Assembly (NCBI RefSeq): GCF_004331915.1
Contig: NZ_CP036528.1
Span: 2,400,273-2,464,272, forward strand
Direction of reading: 5' to 3'
Length of the DNA stretch: 64,000 nucleotides
DNA from: Ureibacillus thermophilus
GTDB lineage: Bacteria; Bacillota; Bacilli; Bacillales_A; Planococcaceae
A program made the translations under genes and the position numbers. The notes below the pieces were generated by a model. The model did no database searches, was not told where the DNA came from, and saw nothing but the letters and a program-made list of their open reading frames with translations. Positions 29,090-38,190 of this stretch are shown here, piece by piece. Position 1 is the first letter of the stretch. Every line of letters starts with the position of its first letter.

Positions 29090-30676
29090 TTACTTTGTTG
29101 TTTGCTTTTGCCATTCTCTTTGGCGCAATTCTACCCGGCGGATTTTTCCGGAGGCCGTTTTAGGGAGTTCATCCAAGAATTCAATGGCTCTTGGGTATTT
29201 ATAAGGCGCTGTAATATTTTTCACATGCTCTTGCAATTCTTGGACAAGTGTTGGACTGTTCTTTAAAGAAGGGTCTTTCAATACGACGAAAGCCTTTACA
29301 ATACTTCCCCGAATTTCATCAGGGCTCGCTACAACGGCACATTCTTTTACCGCAGGATGTTTTACAAGGGCATCTTCTACTTCGAAAGGTCCGATAGTAT
29401 AGCCGGAAGAAATGATGATATCATCGCCGCGGCCTTCAAACCAGAAGTAGCCTTCTTCATCTTTATAAGCCTGGTCTCCCGTTAAAAACCATTCGCCGCG
29501 ATATTGCATTTGCGTACGTTCAGGGTCTTTATAATATCCTTTAAAGAGTGCCGGTGTGGATGAATGAACGGCAATATCCCCAACTTCTCCAGGTTTTGTC
29601 GGCTCTCCGTTTTCATTAATAATTTCGACAATATTTCCTGGAGTCGGTTTACCCATGGAACCTGGTTTTGGCTTCATGCCAAGAAGCGTTCCAACGAGCA
29701 ATGTATTTTCTGTTTGTCCATATCCATCGCGGACTTGAATGTTAAAGAGATTTAAGAATTTATTGATAACTTCACTATTTAATGGCTCCCCTGCGGAAAC
29801 GGCGCTTCTTAAATTGGATAAATCATAAGATTCAAGCCCATCCACTTTTGCCATTAATCGATATTCCGTCGGCGTGCAGCATAATACATTAATTTTATAA
29901 TCTTGCAGCAATTGCAAGTATGTCTTTGGATCAAATTTTCCTGTATACACAAAAGCTGTTGCGCCGCTGCCTAAAATGGCGAGGAACGGACTCCAAATCC
30001 ATTTTTGCCAGCCAGGTGCAGCTGTCGCCCATGCCAAATCGTTTTCTTTTACACCGAGCCAGTGCTCAGCGGTTGTCCGCAAATGGGCAAAACCCCAGCT
30101 ATGAGTATGGATGACTCCTTTAGGATTTCCTGTTGTTCCACTTGTGTAAGATAAGAAAGCCATATCGGAGCTTTTCGTTTCAACATCATTAAATTCATCG
30201 GATGCATTTTCAATGGCTTTTTCCATTTGGATCCATGGCTCTTCCGCTTCCCCGTAAACGAATAATTTCAAGCCATCCAACGATTTGACATCATCAAATT
30301 GGGAGATTTCATTGGAGAAAGCCACAATCCCTTTTGCATCTGAATGCTCAATGCGGTAGTCAATATCTTTTGCCCTGAGCATTTCAGAGCTAGGGATGAT
30401 TGTAAGTCCAGCTTTTAATGCGCCAATGTATGTAGCATAAGCTTCTACAGAACGCGGAACCATCACCAACAGCACATCGCCTTTTCCTAGGCCATGGCTT
30501 CTAAATACATTCGCTACTTTGTTGGCTCTTTTTAAGAGTTCTACAAAGGTAATTTGTTCTGTGCTGCCATCTTCATGCCGTACTAATAAGGCCACTTTGT
30601 TTTCATCTTTTGACCATTTCTCAAACTCATCTACAATGTTATAAATTTCTGGTGCAAGTAAATCTTCCCGCTTCAA
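29090..30676 (-). CDS. mbcS: medium/branched-chain acyl-CoA synthetase (MbcS/YtcI type)
   Basis: This AMP-forming ligase of 528 residues activates a carboxylic acid to its CoA thioester. Motifs are LSYTSGTTGNPKGVIH (P-loop-like), the aromatic and ATP-site DGYGQTENT, YRGEWFLTGDQAYKDEEGY, and the C-terminal catalytic Lys in PKTASGKIRR. Its position next to sspA and thiI matches B. subtilis YtcI, and related MbcS enzymes use isobutyrate and 2-methylbutyrate; the substrate here is inferred. It is distinct from AcsA at 55929 and shares only the general fold. The ribosome binding site is AAGGGGAA. Confidence 0.85.
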   Translation of the reverse strand: MKREDLLAPEIYNIVDEFEKWSKDENKVALLVRHEDGSTEQITFVELLKRANKVANVFRSHGLGKGDVLLVMVPRSVEAYATYIGALKAGLTIIPSSEMLRAKDIDYRIEHSDAKGIVAFSNEISQFDDVKSLDGLKLFVYGEAEEPWIQMEKAIENASDEFNDVETKSSDMAFLSYTSGTTGNPKGVIHTHSWGFAHLRTTAEHWLGVKENDLAWATAAPGWQKWIWSPFLAILGSGATAFVYTGKFDPKTYLQLLQDYKINVLCCTPTEYRLMAKVDGLESYDLSNLRSAVSAGEPLNSEVINKFLNLFNIQVRDGYGQTENTLLVGTLLGMKPKPGSMGKPTPGNIVEIINENGEPTKPGEVGDIAVHSSTPALFKGYYKDPERTQMQYRGEWFLTGDQAYKDEEGYFWFEGRGDDIIISSGYTIGPFEVEDALVKHPAVKECAVVASPDEIRGSIVKAFVVLKDPSLKNSPTLVQELQEHVKNITAPYKYPRAIEFLDELPKTASGKIRRVELRQREWQKQTTK

Positions 30677-30811
30677 GCAAATTCCCCTTTCCTTGGAAAA
30701 TATTATTGTTTTTATAATTATATACTAACAAAATAGAAAAATATTCTACTTAATAGAAAATTTTTCGTTAAATTAACAAATGATAAAAATAAATCCAACG
30801 TAATAAAAAAA

Positions 30812-30836
30812 GGCTAGCAGCAATATGCTACTAGCC
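30812..30836 (-). terminator. sspA terminator
   Basis: GGCTAGTAGC pairs with GCTGCTAGCC (one wobble) on the minus strand, followed by TTTTTTTATT. It starts 9 bases past the sspA stop. Confidence 0.85.
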
Positions 30837-30844
30837 CGAATCAG

Positions 30845-31057
30845 TTATTGTTGTTGAGTTCCGCGTAATTGAGATTCTGCCATTTGTACAAGACGTTTAG
30901 TAATTTCTCCTCCGACTGACCCGTTTGCACGAGCAGAAGCTTCAGGTCCGAGTTGAACACCAAACTCTTGTGCAATTTCATATTTCATTTGATCTAAAGC
31001 AGCGTTTGCACCAGGAACTAATAATTTGTTGCGTCCGCCTGTGTTGTTTGTTGCCAT
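30845..31057 (-). CDS. sspA: alpha/beta-type small acid-soluble spore protein
   Basis: This 70-residue SASP coats DNA in the dormant spore core and protects it from UV and heat. The germination protease site region [12 protein letters not shown] and the second conserved block [15 protein letters not shown] are both present. The ATG at 31057 follows GGAGGTGAGAGA; an in-frame start at 31078 precedes this site and is rejected. A sigma-G-like promoter lies just upstream. It proves that the organism belongs to a spore-forming lineage. Confidence 0.97.
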   Translation of the reverse strand: MATNNTGGRNKLLVPGANAALDQMKYEIAQEFGVQLGPEASARANGSVGGEITKRLVQMAESQLRGTQQQ

Positions 31058-31079
31058 TTCTCTCACCTCCTTGTGCAAT

Positions 31080-31109
31080 TAGAATGTGCGGGAATTATTT
31101 TTTAATACA
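31080..31109 (-). promoter_or_regulatory. sigma-G-like promoter of sspA
   Basis: On the minus strand TGTATT (31104-31109) and CATTCTA (31080-31086) are 17 bases apart. The latter matches the sigma-G -10 consensus CATACTA at six of seven positions, fitting forespore expression of ssp genes. Confidence 0.6.
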
Positions 31110-31157
31110 CAAAAGGTGAGAGGTAAATTGTACTACTATTTCCGATTGAAGGTGAGA

Positions 31158-32366
31158 TTATAATAGATGTTTAAATTTATTTTCTGCTATGCGTTTTTCA
31201 GGGAACGTATAAACTTCTCTATTTTTCACGGCACGTTCTATATACTCATCGAAATCTACTTGAGATTCAAAATGAGTCACACGCTCTAATTTTGGTCTTG
31301 TTTTTGGATTGGCTGGTGTAAAGATTGTACAGCAATCTTCATAAGGTTTAATGGATATTTCATACGTGCCAATTTGCTGTGCAATATCAATGATTTCTAG
31401 CTTATCAAAGGAAAGCAACGGGCGCAAAATCGGCGTATTGGTTACCGCATTAATGGCAGTTAAACTTTCCAATGTTTGGCTTGCCACTTGCCCTAAACTT
31501 TCTCCGGTAACAAGTCCAAGAGCGCCAATTTCTTCACGCACTCGATCCGCGATTTTCATCATCATTCTGCGCGTTGTGGTCATGAGCATTTCTGCAGGCA
31601 CTGTATCTTTAATCAATACTTGCAGCTCTGTAAATGGAATCACATGCAAACGGATGGAAGAACCAAATTTGGTTAATTCATTTGCTAAATCCTTTACCTT
31701 TTGCAAAGATTGTTCGCTTGTATATGGAGGGCTGAAAAAGTGAATGGCATCAATTCTTACGCCCCGTTTCATCATTAAATAACCGGCTACAGGGCTGTCA
31801 ATTCCGCCGGATAGAAGAAGCAAGGATCTTCCGTTTGAACCGACTGGCATGCCTGCTGCTCCATAAATTATTTCGGACATCAAATAAGCGGCTTCTTTTC
31901 GGATTTCCACCCGAAGCTCCACATCCGGATTTTTCACATCAACGGATAAATTTGGATTATGTTTTAATAAAAAGCCGCCAACCGCTTTTTGAATATCATA
32001 GGTTTGATAAGGGAAAGATTTATCTGAACGGTGCACTTCCACTTTAAATGTGATGGATTTGTCTTTATAGCGGTCCATAATTTTTTGGGCCGTCTGTTGT
32101 ATAACTCCCAAGTCTTTTTCACACATAGCCACAGGACTGAAGGATTGAATGCCGAACACTCTAGGCAATCTTTCCACGATTTTTTCAAATTGCTCTTCAT
32201 TTTCCAGTTCAATATGCATTCGATCCCGCTCTGAACGAATCGTTAGAGAGCCAATATCAGAAAAAATATATTTGATATTGTGTTTTAATTGATGGATAAA
32301 ATCTTTCCGGTTTCGTCCTTTTGTCGTTAATTCGCCATATCTAATCAATATTTCTTTCCAAAGCAT
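31158..32366 (-). CDS. thiI: tRNA 4-thiouridine synthase ThiI
   Basis: It transfers sulfur to U8 of tRNA and, in many bacteria, to ThiS for thiamine synthesis. The order is an N-terminal ferredoxin-like part, a THUMP domain (about 60-165), and a PP-loop ATPase with LLLLSGGIDSPVAGY. At 402 residues it lacks the C-terminal rhodanese domain of E. coli ThiI, as is usual in Bacillus; the dedicated desulfurase encoded just upstream supplies the sulfur. It lies 4 bases after nifZ on the same strand, and AAGGAG precedes the ATG. Confidence 0.96.
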   Translation of the reverse strand: MLWKEILIRYGELTTKGRNRKDFIHQLKHNIKYIFSDIGSLTIRSERDRMHIELENEEQFEKIVERLPRVFGIQSFSPVAMCEKDLGVIQQTAQKIMDRYKDKSITFKVEVHRSDKSFPYQTYDIQKAVGGFLLKHNPNLSVDVKNPDVELRVEIRKEAAYLMSEIIYGAAGMPVGSNGRSLLLLSGGIDSPVAGYLMMKRGVRIDAIHFFSPPYTSEQSLQKVKDLANELTKFGSSIRLHVIPFTELQVLIKDTVPAEMLMTTTRRMMMKIADRVREEIGALGLVTGESLGQVASQTLESLTAINAVTNTPILRPLLSFDKLEIIDIAQQIGTYEISIKPYEDCCTIFTPANPKTRPKLERVTHFESQVDFDEYIERAVKNREVYTFPEKRIAENKFKHLL

Positions 32367-32370
32367 ATGA

Positions 32371-33513
32371 TTAAACTCCTTTTAATTCTTTCATTACGTC
32401 TTTAAAAATTGCTTTAAATTGTTCAATTTCTTCTTCTGTATTTTTTGCACCAAAACTGATTCGAATAACCCCTTCTTTAAAGTGAGGATCCACTTTTAGC
32501 GCTTCCACCACATGGCTTGTTTTTTTCTGTTTTGACGAACATGCGCTGGATGTGGATACAATTACTCCCCGTTTCTGCAGCGCATTAATAATGACTTCTC
32601 CTTTTAAATCTCTGATGCTGAAGGACAAAATATGCGGCGCGCCTTCTTTTGAAGAGAGTATATAGATATGATTTCCAAAAGTCTTGAAATAATCAATGAG
32701 GTCGTCTCTCCATTTTGTAAACTTCCCATGATTTTCTTGTAAATTTTCAAAGGCAATTCTGCATGCTTTTGCCAATGCAACGGCTTGTGGAACAGCAACA
32801 GTTCCGCTTCTAAGTCCAAACTCTTGTCCACCGCCGACGATATATGGAACGATGTTTAACTTTCTTTGAAAAGCGATGATGCCTGTGCCTTTTAAGCCAT
32901 GAATTTTATGCCCTGAAATGGAAATGATATCCGGCCCAGCTTCCCCGTTAAATTGTATATTTAACTTTCCGAAGCTTTGCACCGCATCTACATGGAAAAT
33001 AGCGCGGGAATGTTCATGAATGATTTTCGCCGCTTCTTCAATCGGCTGAATGGCACCCATTTCGTTATTGACATGCATCATCGTCACAAGAATAGTGTCT
33101 TTGCGCAGTTTTTCGCGCAATTCATCCAAAGAAATGACCCCGTTTTTATTGACGGATAAATAATCGACTTCATAGCCTTCTTTTTCCAACGATTTATAAG
33201 CTTCTAGAACCGATGCATGTTCAATTTCCGTTGTAATAATATGTTTTCCGATATGTTGATTCGCCTTGGCAACACCAAAAATAGCAAAGTTATTGGATTC
33301 CGTTCCACCGGAAGTAAATAAAACATATTCCGGCTTCGTATTGAAAATGCTCGCAATTTGGCTTCTTGCTGCATCCAACAATTCGTTTACTTCCACACCA
33401 AAAGCATGAATGGAAGCCGGATTGGCATAATAGTTTTTATTGACTTCCACAAATGTTTGTAATACTTCGTCATGCGCTTTAGTAGTTGCACTATTATCAA
33501 AATAGATCATCAT
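32371..33513 (-). CDS. nifZ: cysteine desulfurase, ThiI partner
   Basis: This PLP enzyme takes sulfur from cysteine as a persulfide. The N-terminus IYFDNSATTKAHDEV, the PLP Lys in SISGHKIHGLKG, and the catalytic Cys loop VSTSSACSSKQK are all clear. The 381-residue length matches the B. subtilis NifZ protein that works with ThiI in 4-thiouridine formation. The start at 33513 follows GAAGGTTGGTA; the longer frame to 33588 would run through the upstream terminator hairpin and is rejected. It is followed by thiI after 4 bases. Confidence 0.93.
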   Translation of the reverse strand: MMIYFDNSATTKAHDEVLQTFVEVNKNYYANPASIHAFGVEVNELLDAARSQIASIFNTKPEYVLFTSGGTESNNFAIFGVAKANQHIGKHIITTEIEHASVLEAYKSLEKEGYEVDYLSVNKNGVISLDELREKLRKDTILVTMMHVNNEMGAIQPIEEAAKIIHEHSRAIFHVDAVQSFGKLNIQFNGEAGPDIISISGHKIHGLKGTGIIAFQRKLNIVPYIVGGGQEFGLRSGTVAVPQAVALAKACRIAFENLQENHGKFTKWRDDLIDYFKTFGNHIYILSSKEGAPHILSFSIRDLKGEVIINALQKRGVIVSTSSACSSKQKKTSHVVEALKVDPHFKEGVIRISFGAKNTEEEIEQFKAIFKDVMKELKGV

Positions 33514-33550
33514 TACCAACCTTCTGTTTTTTTGATATTTCAAAAGAAAA

Positions 33551-33586
33551 GGTTGTACAGAAAGCCAAAACACTTTCCGAACAACC
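33551..33586 (-). terminator. ezrA terminator, hairpin repeat copy B
   Basis: GGTTGTtCgGAAAGT pairs with CTTTCtGtACAACC on the minus strand and is followed by TTTTCTTTTG. It lies about 90 bases past the ezrA stop. The core and the neighbouring ACTTCTTATA are shared with the hairpin at 233-268. Confidence 0.75.
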
Positions 33587-33678
33587 AACCATTTTAATAC
33601 TTCTTATAACAAAATAAAAGCAACTCACAACAAAGAAATTGAAAATCACATTTTATTGTTTATTATACCCCGAAAATG

Positions 33679-35400
33679 TCATCCCTGCATAAAGGATGAT
33701 TTCGTTTTTTCGAACATTTCCTCTTGCACAAGTTCCTCTATGCGCTTAATGGCGCCTGGTTCCGCCATTTCCACCGCTTCTGCCGCAATTTCCAATGCTT
33801 TCATATAGCGGAAACGGTGAAATGCTTCTTCTGCTTGCATCAGCATTTCATGAACTCTTGGGTTGGAGCGATAACGGTTTCCATATTGAATAATCCGTTC
33901 AATTAACATTACATTTTCGATCATTTCTTTTGCTTGTTTTTGCACATTTTGAATGCATTTTTCCGCCTTATCTAAGTTGCTGTTGACTAAACTCATATTT
34001 AATGGAACTTCTTGGAGGCTTTGCATTACGATAAATAATTGCTCTTCCGCTTCCTCAAGCCGCGCATCCATTTCTTCAGGAATGCCTGGAATATTTGCTT
34101 TATGTAGCATTCGATCAGTTTCTTGCAAGATTTTCTTTAATGAATTTAATTTGGCTCGGGCCTTATTTTCATCGATTCGCAAATTCTTTAATCGATTTGA
34201 AAATTCTTCTTGCACTTCCTGAATTCGTTCAATTTCTTTGCTGATTTCCATCAGCTCTTCTTGCAAACTGGAATAAGCGGATTTTTCCTCTTTCACGCGG
34301 GCAAGCAATACTTCAAATCGCTTTTGAATTACTTCCAACTGTTTCAAGCCGATTTTTGGAATTTCCGCTTCTTCTTTCGGTAAACGGTAGCTATTTTGAA
34401 CGTATTCGGCTTCTGTGCTGACATCTTGAGTTACTTTCAATACTTGATTTAATGTGGCATATGTACGGTCGCAATTTTTATCTACAAAATCCTTTGCATA
34501 TACTTCTTTTTCAAGCAAATCATAGAAATTGTCAATTTCATCATTCATCTGTTGAACCTTTTCTGCCACAAGTGAAACATTTAGATTTGCCAATTCTTCT
34601 TCTAATTTCTTTAATTCTTCTTCGATTCTGTCTAGGTTTTCCGTCAATTCGAGATGTTTTAAGTAGTAGGATTGTTCTTCCATTTCCCGCTGCCCTGTTC
34701 TTAATTCATGGATGGCCGCTGGAATTTTCGTTTGAATTTCCGCAAGCAAAGCTGGAATTTCATTAATTAGTTCATTCATTTTTCTCGATTTATCATTTAA
34801 GTAAAGAACTATTTCACGGGCATTTAAATAATTGCCTTCTTCCGTCATCTTTTCATATTCTTCTAATTTCTGAGGGATTTCTTCCAGCATTTTTTCTAGA
34901 TTCGTCAACGCAGGTCCAAATGAATATTGATGGGCAAGCAAGGTTTTGCGGGCAGAACGGAATTGATCTCTGATTTGTTCTATTTCAATGCGGTTTTTTT
35001 CTTCACTGCCAATTAATTCATTTAATTCAGCTAAAATTTCATTTTTGATTTTGTCGCATCGATTAATATAATCTTCAATATCTTTTTCAATCATTGAAGC
35101 CTTTTTAAATTTAAAGCGATCTATGTATTCTTCCGCATCGAATAACATGGAATCTATTTTGATGATGTCGACATCCACGACTTCCGTCCATCGGTTGCGC
35201 CAACGTTCAAATAATTCTTCCGTTTGTCCGTTCATATTTAAATTTTTTACTTTTGTCAATTCTTCAAAAATAGGATAATGTTGAATTTGTAATTTCTTAT
35301 TTTCCAGCTTTTCGATTTCAGCAGTATGTTTTCTTCGAATGACGAGCCCGACTATTAATAACACTAATAGTACGATGATGATGGAAATGATATACTTCAT
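33679..35400 (-). CDS. ezrA: septation ring formation regulator EzrA
   Basis: It is a membrane-bound negative regulator of FtsZ ring assembly. One N-terminal membrane segment (about residues 2-20, IISIIIVLLVLLIVGLVI) is followed by 550 residues of spectrin-like coiled-coil helices rich in Glu and Lys. Length (573) and layout match EzrA. The start at 35400 follows AGGAGG by 7 bases; in-frame codons up to 35421 are rejected. It diverges from hisJ. Confidence 0.96.
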   Translation of the reverse strand: MKYIISIIIVLLVLLIVGLVIRRKHTAEIEKLENKKLQIQHYPIFEELTKVKNLNMNGQTEELFERWRNRWTEVVDVDIIKIDSMLFDAEEYIDRFKFKKASMIEKDIEDYINRCDKIKNEILAELNELIGSEEKNRIEIEQIRDQFRSARKTLLAHQYSFGPALTNLEKMLEEIPQKLEEYEKMTEEGNYLNAREIVLYLNDKSRKMNELINEIPALLAEIQTKIPAAIHELRTGQREMEEQSYYLKHLELTENLDRIEEELKKLEEELANLNVSLVAEKVQQMNDEIDNFYDLLEKEVYAKDFVDKNCDRTYATLNQVLKVTQDVSTEAEYVQNSYRLPKEEAEIPKIGLKQLEVIQKRFEVLLARVKEEKSAYSSLQEELMEISKEIERIQEVQEEFSNRLKNLRIDENKARAKLNSLKKILQETDRMLHKANIPGIPEEMDARLEEAEEQLFIVMQSLQEVPLNMSLVNSNLDKAEKCIQNVQKQAKEMIENVMLIERIIQYGNRYRSNPRVHEMLMQAEEAFHRFRYMKALEIAAEAVEMAEPGAIKRIEELVQEEMFEKTKSSFMQG

Positions 35401-35534
35401 CGTAAGCCTCCTATTCCACACTCACGCAAATTGGCTATATGTTATATAATATACCATGTTTTTGAACTTTTGTTTTAAAAATTAAAGTTATTTAATAAAA
35501 GTTATTCATTTCTTTTTGATGAGGGGTTGAAAAA

Positions 35535-36326
35535 ATGAAAAAAGACGGCCATATTCACACACCCTTTTGTCCACATGGTACAAAAGACCCGTTGGAAAAA
35601 TATATTGAAAAAGCAATCCAACACCAATTTACCGATATTACATTCACTGAACACGCACCGCTTCCAGCAAATTTTGTTGATCCTACTCCCGAACAAGACA
35701 GTGGAATGAAGCCGGAGCTGCTTTCAACATACATAGAAACATTATCACAATTAAAACAACAATATAAAAAGGATATTAACATCCATATTGGTTTGGAAGT
35801 GGATTATATTGTTGGATATGAAGAAGAGACGAAAAAATTTTTAAACGAAATCGGCCCTTCCCTTGATGATGCGATTCTTTCCGTTCACTTTTTAAAATGG
35901 AAAGATGAATATGTATGCATTGATTATTCGGAAACAGAATTTCTAAAATTCGTTGAAACCGTTGGAAGTGTAGAAGCCGTTTATCACTTATATTACGATA
36001 CAGTACTTCAATCCTTGGATGCGGATCTCGGTCCATATAAACCAAAAAGAATCGGCCATCCAACGCTCGTTCATAAGTTCCAGCATGCCCATCAAACAAC
36101 GATTCAGGATGAACATCGCATGAAAGAAGTGCTACATAAAATGAAGGAACTTGGCTATGAGCTGGATGTAAATAGCGCAGGGTTGAACAAGAAATATTGT
36201 CTCGAACCATATCCGCCGCTACCAATAATTGAGTATGCCAAATCTATCGGCATCCCGCTTGTATTTGGCTCTGACGCCCACTGTGTCAATGATTTGCATC
36301 AACATTATGAGAAAATTTTTTCATAA
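35535..36326 (+). CDS. hisJ: histidinol-phosphatase, PHP type
   Basis: It removes phosphate from histidinol phosphate in histidine synthesis. The 263-residue PHP-fold protein has the metal ligands DGHIHTPFCPHG (H6, H8, H14), FTEHAP, a GLEVDY segment, a His in RIGHPTLVH and the last pair FGSDAHC. The rest of the histidine pathway is not in the window, as is usual for this gene in Bacillus. GAGGGG precedes the ATG. The GAF gene follows after 14 bases. Confidence 0.93.
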   Translation: MKKDGHIHTPFCPHGTKDPLEKYIEKAIQHQFTDITFTEHAPLPANFVDPTPEQDSGMKPELLSTYIETLSQLKQQYKKDINIHIGLEVDYIVGYEEETKKFLNEIGPSLDDAILSVHFLKWKDEYVCIDYSETEFLKFVETVGSVEAVYHLYYDTVLQSLDADLGPYKPKRIGHPTLVHKFQHAHQTTIQDEHRMKEVLHKMKELGYELDVNSAGLNKKYCLEPYPPLPIIEYAKSIGIPLVFGSDAHCVNDLHQHYEKIFS

Positions 36327-36340
36327 ATAAGGAGGCCATT

Positions 36341-36820
36341 ATGTTTACAAAAATCGAATATCAAGGTTCATTGGAAGAACAATACAATGCTTTATCAAAA
36401 CAGCTTTCTGCTTTGCTTGAAGGAGAAGAAGATTTCATCGCCAATTTAAGCAATGCCAGTGCGCTATTAAACCAATTTTTAAAGGATATTAACTGGGTTG
36501 GTTTCTACATTATGAAAAACGGGGAGCTCGTTCTTGGCCCATTTCAAGGGTTGCCTGCCTGTGTTCGCATTCCCGTTGGACGAGGCGTCTGTGGAACGGC
36601 CGCAGAAAAAGGAGAAACTGTTGTCGTTGACGACGTGCATCAATTCCCTGGACATATCGCCTGTGATGCCCGTAGCAATTCAGAAATCGTCATTCCTCTT
36701 ATAAAAAACGGGGAAATTATAGGTGTTCTTGATATTGACAGCCCAATCAAAAATCGTTTTACAGCGGAAGATAAAAAAGGATTAGAAAAATTTGTCCAAA
36801 CATTAATTCACTATATTTAA
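36341..36820 (+). CDS. ytsP: GAF-domain free methionine-(R)-sulfoxide reductase
   Basis: This 159-residue single GAF domain matches fRMsr (MsrC, YtsP), which reduces free Met-R-sulfoxide. The three conserved cysteines are C74 (LPACVRIP), C84 (GRGVCGTAA) and C108 (HIACDARSNSE), and the SEIVIPLI strand follows. TAAGGAGG precedes the ATG. It lies 14 bases after hisJ and is probably co-transcribed with it; this is not a metabolic link. Confidence 0.9.
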   Translation: MFTKIEYQGSLEEQYNALSKQLSALLEGEEDFIANLSNASALLNQFLKDINWVGFYIMKNGELVLGPFQGLPACVRIPVGRGVCGTAAEKGETVVVDDVHQFPGHIACDARSNSEIVIPLIKNGEIIGVLDIDSPIKNRFTAEDKKGLEKFVQTLIHYI

Positions 36821-36848
36821 TATAATTCCCCTTGTAAATGTTTTTCTC

Positions 36849-36877
36849 TTGACGGCAATGAAAAAACCTTATACAAT
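36849..36877 (+). promoter_or_regulatory. rpsD promoter
   Basis: TTGACG (36849-36854) and TACAAT (36872-36877) are 17 bases apart. This puts the rpsD transcript start near 36884, about 190 bases before the gene. Confidence 0.8.
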
Positions 36878-36883
36878 GGACAT

Positions 36884-37075
36884 CGTGTAAAATAAAAGCA
36901 GCAGTTGTATAAACTTGTGGTTGTATTTTATTCCTCTAATAATCTTGGATTATTAGATGGTGTATGAGTAACCCTAAAGGCTGCTAGGGCGAAAATACAT
37001 AAAAATAAAATACCCATAAGCCCGGGTACAACTGGTTTTTGTTTTACAACAAAAAAACCAAAAGGAGGAGACACG
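36884..37075 (+). promoter_or_regulatory. S4 leader of rpsD (autoregulatory RNA)
   Basis: A roughly 190-base leader precedes rpsD. It contains CTAATAATCttggATTATTAG, a stable hairpin, and CCTAAAGGCTGCTAGGG, plus inverted repeats near the ribosome binding site. In B. subtilis, ribosomal protein S4 binds a structured leader and represses rpsD translation. Promoter, length and position fit that element; I have not folded it. Confidence 0.7.
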
Positions 37076-37678
37076 ATGTCTCGTTATACAGGACCAACTT
37101 GGAAAATTTCCCGTCGTCTTGGCATTTCACTAAGCGGCACTGGTAAGGAATTAGCAAGACGCCCTTACCCACCAGGTCAACATGGACCAACTCAACGCAA
37201 AAAATTAACTGAATATGGTTTACAACTTCAAGAAAAACAAAAACTTCGCCATATGTACGGCTTAAACGAACGCCAATTCAAAAACTTATTCGTAAAAGCG
37301 GGTAAAATGAAAGGGGTTCATGGTGAAAACTTCATGATCCTTCTTGAATCTCGCTTAGACAACCTAGTATATCGTCTAGGTCTTGCTCGTACTCGCCGTG
37401 CAGCTCGTCAATTAGTAAACCATGGCCACGTTACAGTTGATGGTAAACGTGTTGATATTCCATCATATACTGTAAAACCTGGTCAAGTAATTTCTCTACG
37501 CGAAAAATCTAAAAACTTACAAGTTGTAAACGAAGCAATCGAAGTTAACAACTTTGTACCAGAATACCTTTCTTTCGATCCAGAGAAAAAAGAAGGTACT
37601 TACGTTCGTTATCCTGAACGTTCTGAATTACCAGCTGAAATCAACGAAGCTCTTATCGTTGAGTTCTACTCTCGTTAA
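37076..37678 (+). CDS. rpsD: 30S ribosomal protein S4
   Basis: This primary 16S rRNA-binding protein starts assembly of the 30S subunit. The 200 residues show [26 protein letters not shown], the zinc-free form of the N-terminal region, and an S4 RNA-binding domain ([38 protein letters not shown] in outline). AAAGGAGG precedes the ATG. It is monocistronic: a leader lies before it and a strong terminator after it. It marks the left border of the accessory island. Confidence 0.98.
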   Translation: MSRYTGPTWKISRRLGISLSGTGKELARRPYPPGQHGPTQRKKLTEYGLQLQEKQKLRHMYGLNERQFKNLFVKAGKMKGVHGENFMILLESRLDNLVYRLGLARTRRAARQLVNHGHVTVDGKRVDIPSYTVKPGQVISLREKSKNLQVVNEAIEVNNFVPEYLSFDPEKKEGTYVRYPERSELPAEINEALIVEFYSR

Positions 37679-37710
37679 TCTTTTTGCTCAAAAAAGACAA
37701 AATTTTATCT

Positions 37711-37752
37711 ACCCCCAAAACATCAGAAATGCCTTTGTTTTGGGGGTTTTTC
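37711..37752 (+). terminator. rpsD terminator
   Basis: ACCCCCAAAACA pairs with TGTTTTGGGGGT, followed by TTTTTC. It starts 33 bases after the rpsD stop. Confidence 0.88.
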
Positions 37753-37773
37753 GTTGTTTTGAAATATTGGCCG

Positions 37774-38010
37774 AATGTCATTGGACGAAAAAACTGGCTG
37801 TTTTCCGTGAGTGAATCGGGAGCCGATGCAAATGCCATCTGTTTAAGCTTGGCTGAAACGGCAAAAGCTAATGGAATTGATTTTTATCAATACTTAGTGA
37901 AAGTATTGTCGGAACTTCCAAGTTTACCAATCCATCAACAGCCAGAAATATTAGATCGCTATTTGCCATGGTCGAAAACAATTCGTGAATCATGTGCAAT
38001 GGCAAAATAG
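37774..38010 (+). pseudogene. IS66-family transposase remnant (C-terminal end)
   Basis: The frame from about 37774 reads GRKNWLFSVSESGADANAI, then SLAETAKANGIDFYQYLVKVL and LDRYLPWS near the end. This is the conserved C-terminal tail of IS66 TnpC transposases. Only about 78 residues remain, the catalytic core is gone, and the frame to its left runs into the rpsD terminator. It records an old insertion next to rpsD. Confidence 0.8.
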
Positions 38011-38047
38011 CCCTCAATCCGAAAAAACTTGGGATTGAAGGGCTATT
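38006..38047. terminator. perfect hairpin after the IS66 remnant
   Basis: AATAGCCCTCAATCC pairs with GGATTGAAGGGCTATT around about 10 bases, overlapping the remnant's stop codon. It lacks a long T-run but could still isolate rpsD from the IS21 element. Confidence 0.55.
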
Positions 38048-38190
38048 CATCGTGCGTACCAGAAGGGTGCGCATTTTTTTATTTATCTCACATATTTCGG
38101 GCTTACAAACAAAAAACCACTTGCCAACATTCCCCAAATACACTACCCTCCTAGTTGGACAAAACAGTTCAACGGGAGGTATTCAAGGAG

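Noticed and set aside
33514-33588. N-terminal extension of the cysteine desulfurase by 25 codons
   Set aside because: The extension is the ezrA terminator hairpin translated; the family starts at the downstream ATG.
35555-36225. Long minus-strand frames opposite hisJ
   Set aside because: Shadows of hisJ with no ribosome binding site.
37684-38010. A complete 108-residue gene after rpsD
   Set aside because: Its first 30 codons are the rpsD terminator; only the later part matches the IS66 transposase tail.
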